Of a stretch of 64,000 bases of DNA, positions 60,863 to 64,000 are shown in pieces; position 1 is the stretch's first letter; the number at the start of each line of letters is the position of its first letter. Both the position numbers and the translations under genes were made by a program. The notes under the pieces were generated by a model. It did no database searches. It was not told where the DNA came from and was given only the letters and a program-made list of their open reading frames with translations. The stretch is taken from positions 407,834 through 471,833 of the forward strand of contig VXAA01001511.1 of NCBI GenBank assembly GCA_013399115.1, written 5' to 3'. This stretch comes from Anseranas semipalmata. Lineage: Eukaryota; Chordata; Aves; Anseriformes; Anseranatidae.

Positions 60863-63135
60863 TTGTGATGGAAGTCAAAAGAAATCGCAACTAGTTAAAG
60901 GCTTGAGCTCAACAGAGGCTTCCTTCTTCCACCATATTACTTAGAATGAAGGTTGTCTATGAGATCTCAGAGCTCTCTGGACAGACTCTGCTTCTTTGCT
61001 TGGTGGAGTAAGCCAGGAACTGCCTACTGGTGGTCATCACTGCCTTTCCAGTCAGGAAGTCCACACAGTTCAAGCTGGGTGGCCAGGACATAGTCCATAT
61101 ATTTTGGTGCACACAGCTTGAAGATCTTTCACTGACACCTATACATTCCCAGAAACTGCAGGCAAATTCCCTTGTTTAGAACAGCTTTATCACAGGCAGT
61201 AGGAGGAAGAAGCTCTGGCAGGTCAGACCAAGTCTCCTGCACAGCTGGAATTTGGGTGTAGGAGAGGAGACAAATTGGAACCTGAACAAGCTAAGAACAA
61301 TTCCTGAACTAGTTTTGTTTTTCTCCTGAACATAGAATCCGTGAATCACTCACATGTCATCTACAGATGACAATATTTAGATCTTAAAACTAGTTATGAA
61401 GTGGAGTAGTTCAGCGGTCATCTCGTGGTAGAATGTCAATCGGCTACAAAAGTTTGTCTTGCAATAGCCTGTATAAATGTGTCTGTTAAATGTAAAATGT
61501 CAATCTGCCTTATAAAACACTAAATTAGCCCAGACTAGAATTCTAAAATTCTGAATTCCAAACCTGTCATCTCTCAAGCACCTAATCAGGGGACAGGAAA
61601 AATGTATTTACACAGTACTCCACAGCACAAAAGAGAAAGTCCAGGCATCTAGAGCTATACTGCTAACTCACTCAAGTTGCAACTTGCAGACGGGGATGAA
61701 ACTACCAAGATGCTTGCATGAAGTAGGGAAAATTTGCAACACCTTTGAAAAGATTTAGTGTACAACACTGTGTATTGCCCGTTCATGGCCTCAGAAGCAC
61801 AATGTCTAGGAGCTCTTGACTGGACAGTGCGCCCCCTTTAACGTCCCAGCACAGTTTAGCACCACAAGTGGCATAACATCACATTGTATACAAATGACAG
61901 GAAGGCATCAAACAACAAAGATGTCTGCTGTTCTTGTGATGTTAAACTGATGGTAGAGCATGTAATTATTGATTTAATCCATTTTGTTTGAGGTTTTATA
62001 GGCAAATGATGAAGCTTTATTAAGTTTATTTCATGAGAGATTTTACCCACTAAAAGAAAAAGAAGTTCAGAAACAGCTAGCTTTAAAATCTTCAGGTTTG
62101 TTTTTCTATGGTTAGTGCATTCTTTCTCTAACTGCAGCTCTACATAAATGGAGATTATCACAGTATCTAGTTTCTGAATCTATGCCCATAATTCATGGTT
62201 GCCAATACGTATTTTCCATTCTCCAGGGACACTATCAGAAGGAGACTAGCTAAACACACAGAGCAGAACTGGGAGTCTCAAATCCATAATCAAATATCTA
62301 GATTGATTGTGTCACTTGCACTTGTATTGATTTCAATTGGAGCAGCTGACCCAAGGGAATAATAAAAATGTGGAATAAAACTGATTTATGAGAACAAAAT
62401 AAATCCTTTTGTGAGTGGTAATGAATTGGTACTATTTAACCCTTTCAATCACAAAGGGAAAACACTATTTATTTTTTCAGAATGCTGAGTTAGCCAAAAG
62501 TAGTCATATAAAAAATGCCAATACTGTCAAAATGCCATTACACTTAGTTGTAATACTTCGGAAGGAATGAAGATCTAAACCTGATCTGGGATTTTTATTC
62601 GACATAAGACATTATTTTGGCTTTTCCAGTCATCTTACGCAAGGCATCATAAACGGTGCACTCATAGATTGAAAAACAACACAGAATCCCTCAGATGAGT
62701 GTTGTACTTGTAGAGTAGCACTCTCTCATCTGTTTAGGGCAAAAGTGTGTAGATTAACATAAACATCCATATTAACTGCACATGATCACCCCAATAAAAG
62801 GAAGACCCATCACAGTATCTTGATCTTTCTGATGTAACACAAGAAAGTTACATAGTTAAAATCTAATTTAATCCCCCTTATACAGTTCAAATAAAAACAT
62901 CAAATCTTGTCAAACCAAAATTTCATCATGCTTTCTCTACTTGAGAAAATAGATGGGTCTATCACTCTCTAAAGATAAGTATATTTGTTTGAAATCAACA
63001 CATACAACTATCCAAACAATTTCTTCATCTGTGGAAGATCTAGTCAGACTATATGTATATATTTTTGGATCACATATTTACATTATTGACACTAATAATT
63101 TTTTGTCCAATGTCACAAATTTTTGCATTTAGGAT

Positions 63136-63172
63136 TTACCATAGATACCATAGATTACCATAGATACCTAAG
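63136..63172 (+). repeat. two-copy tandem repeat, 19-bp period
   Basis: TTACCATAGATACC occurs at 63136 and again at 63155. This is a short local duplication. Confidence 0.85.
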
Positions 63173-64000
63173 CACTATTAAAGTGGCTTCCTCAGTCTTC
63201 ACGGGACTTAAAAACTTCAAAAGACATTCATTAACTAAAAGACTGTTATCAAAGGGGAACTAATCAGCAAATTTGGTTTTACTCAATTCTGTTTACCAGT
63301 GCCATTTCTGGAAGATTCCTATTACTCCCTAGACTATTGCAAGGGAGCAGGCATAGTCTCAAAGACTATCCTACTATCCTGCTGTTGGCAGTTAGTAGGA
63401 ATTCCAGCCTACACGAACTGACAATACATACCTCACAGACATGAGGATCACCCTTATGTATCCCCTTTACAAAACGAAATCCAACAAATTACACAATATA
63501 GAAACAGACCAGTGTACACATGAAGAAAAAAATAACCACTAATAGAGAGATGCAGAACACCAATTAAAAAGCACTATTTGCAGTCTGATACTAGATTCTT
63601 TACCAAAGAAGCAGTCCAATGTAGAAATCAAAGAGGCTGTTTTCTTTTGCTTGTCTCCAAGACACTTGTACCAAGGAACACAAAAGAAAAAGATATCTGG
63701 TGCTGAAGGAAATTATGCTAGTAGATGGTGTATTGTGAAGCTGTTCAAAATCTGCTGAAGCTTGACTAAACATCACTCGGTAATTATCCTAAAGTGTGTG
63801 CAAAACTACGAGTTTTCTAGCCATGCAAATCTAACTTTAAATGACACATTCCTTAGTGCCAAAGTATTCTTAAATCCTCTTACCTAAGTTAACAGATTGA
63901 ACATGACTATTTCAAAATGGATTATGCATCCTCTTTTCTCCCCCCTCAAACATCTTTAGGACTAGTCCATAATTTCCTTTTCAAGTAATAATAATACCTA

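Larger units (their letters stand above)
53380..64000 (-). other. USH2A: part of intron 37 (at least 10,621 bp)
   Basis: This is intron upstream of the 180-nt exon; its own donor exon is beyond the right edge. It contains CR1 LINE fragments at 57.1 and 60.2-60.9 kb, a 28-bp two-copy tandem repeat at 55884-55939, a 19-bp two-copy repeat at 63136-63172, and an A run at 56635-56656. No exon-like FN3 sequence was found on the minus strand. Confidence 0.85.

Noticed and set aside
1..64000. CRISPR arrays, operons, tRNA or rRNA genes, or a novel defence or mobile system
   Set aside because: No spaced direct repeats, no clover-leaf RNA genes and no clustered intronless genes were seen. The sequence is a vertebrate intron-exon landscape.

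Overview
The window is a piece of vertebrate nuclear DNA, most likely from a bird. It carries CR1 LINE fragments with the avian-type 3' end, has AT-rich introns, and contains exons with canonical splice sites. All recognised coding sequence lies on the minus strand and belongs to one gene, the orthologue of USH2A (usherin). Usherin is the very large membrane-anchored extracellular protein of the ankle links of developing cochlear hair bundles and of the photoreceptor periciliary membrane.

Ten exons can be placed to the base. In transcription order (right to left) they are 53379-53200, 32693-32543, 32369-32227, 23817-23189, 13205-12871, 9655-9533, 6828-6665, 4546-4337, 2971-2769 and 954-842. 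Their lengths are 180, 151, 143, 629, 335, 123, 164, 210, 203 and 113 nt. Split codons join at every junction and no stop codon interrupts the reading frame. From memory of human variant nomenclature (boundaries near c.7121, 7301, 7452, 7595, 8224, 8559, 8682, 8846, 9056, 9259 and 9371), these sizes equal human exons 38 to 47, about residues 2374 to 3124. The product is a run of about eight fibronectin type III (FN3) modules, rich in N-glycosylation sequons, from the middle of the ectodomain. Neither end of the gene is present.

The rest is intron. From the left: the start of intron 47 (1-841), five compact introns of 1.4 to 3.2 kb, introns 41 and 40 (about 10 and 8.4 kb), a 173-bp intron 39, a 20.5-kb intron 38, and at least 10.6 kb of intron 37. 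The introns hold homopolymers, a (CA)22 microsatellite, MIR-like ancient SINE remnants, small tandem duplications, and a CR1 cluster at 57-61 kb. Three short N gaps sit in homopolymers. I saw no RNA gene, CRISPR array, operon or second protein-coding gene, and no undescribed biological system. The points most worth checking are splicing features (weak donors, symmetric exons, polypyrimidine tracts upstream of exons) and one very conserved FN3 exon.
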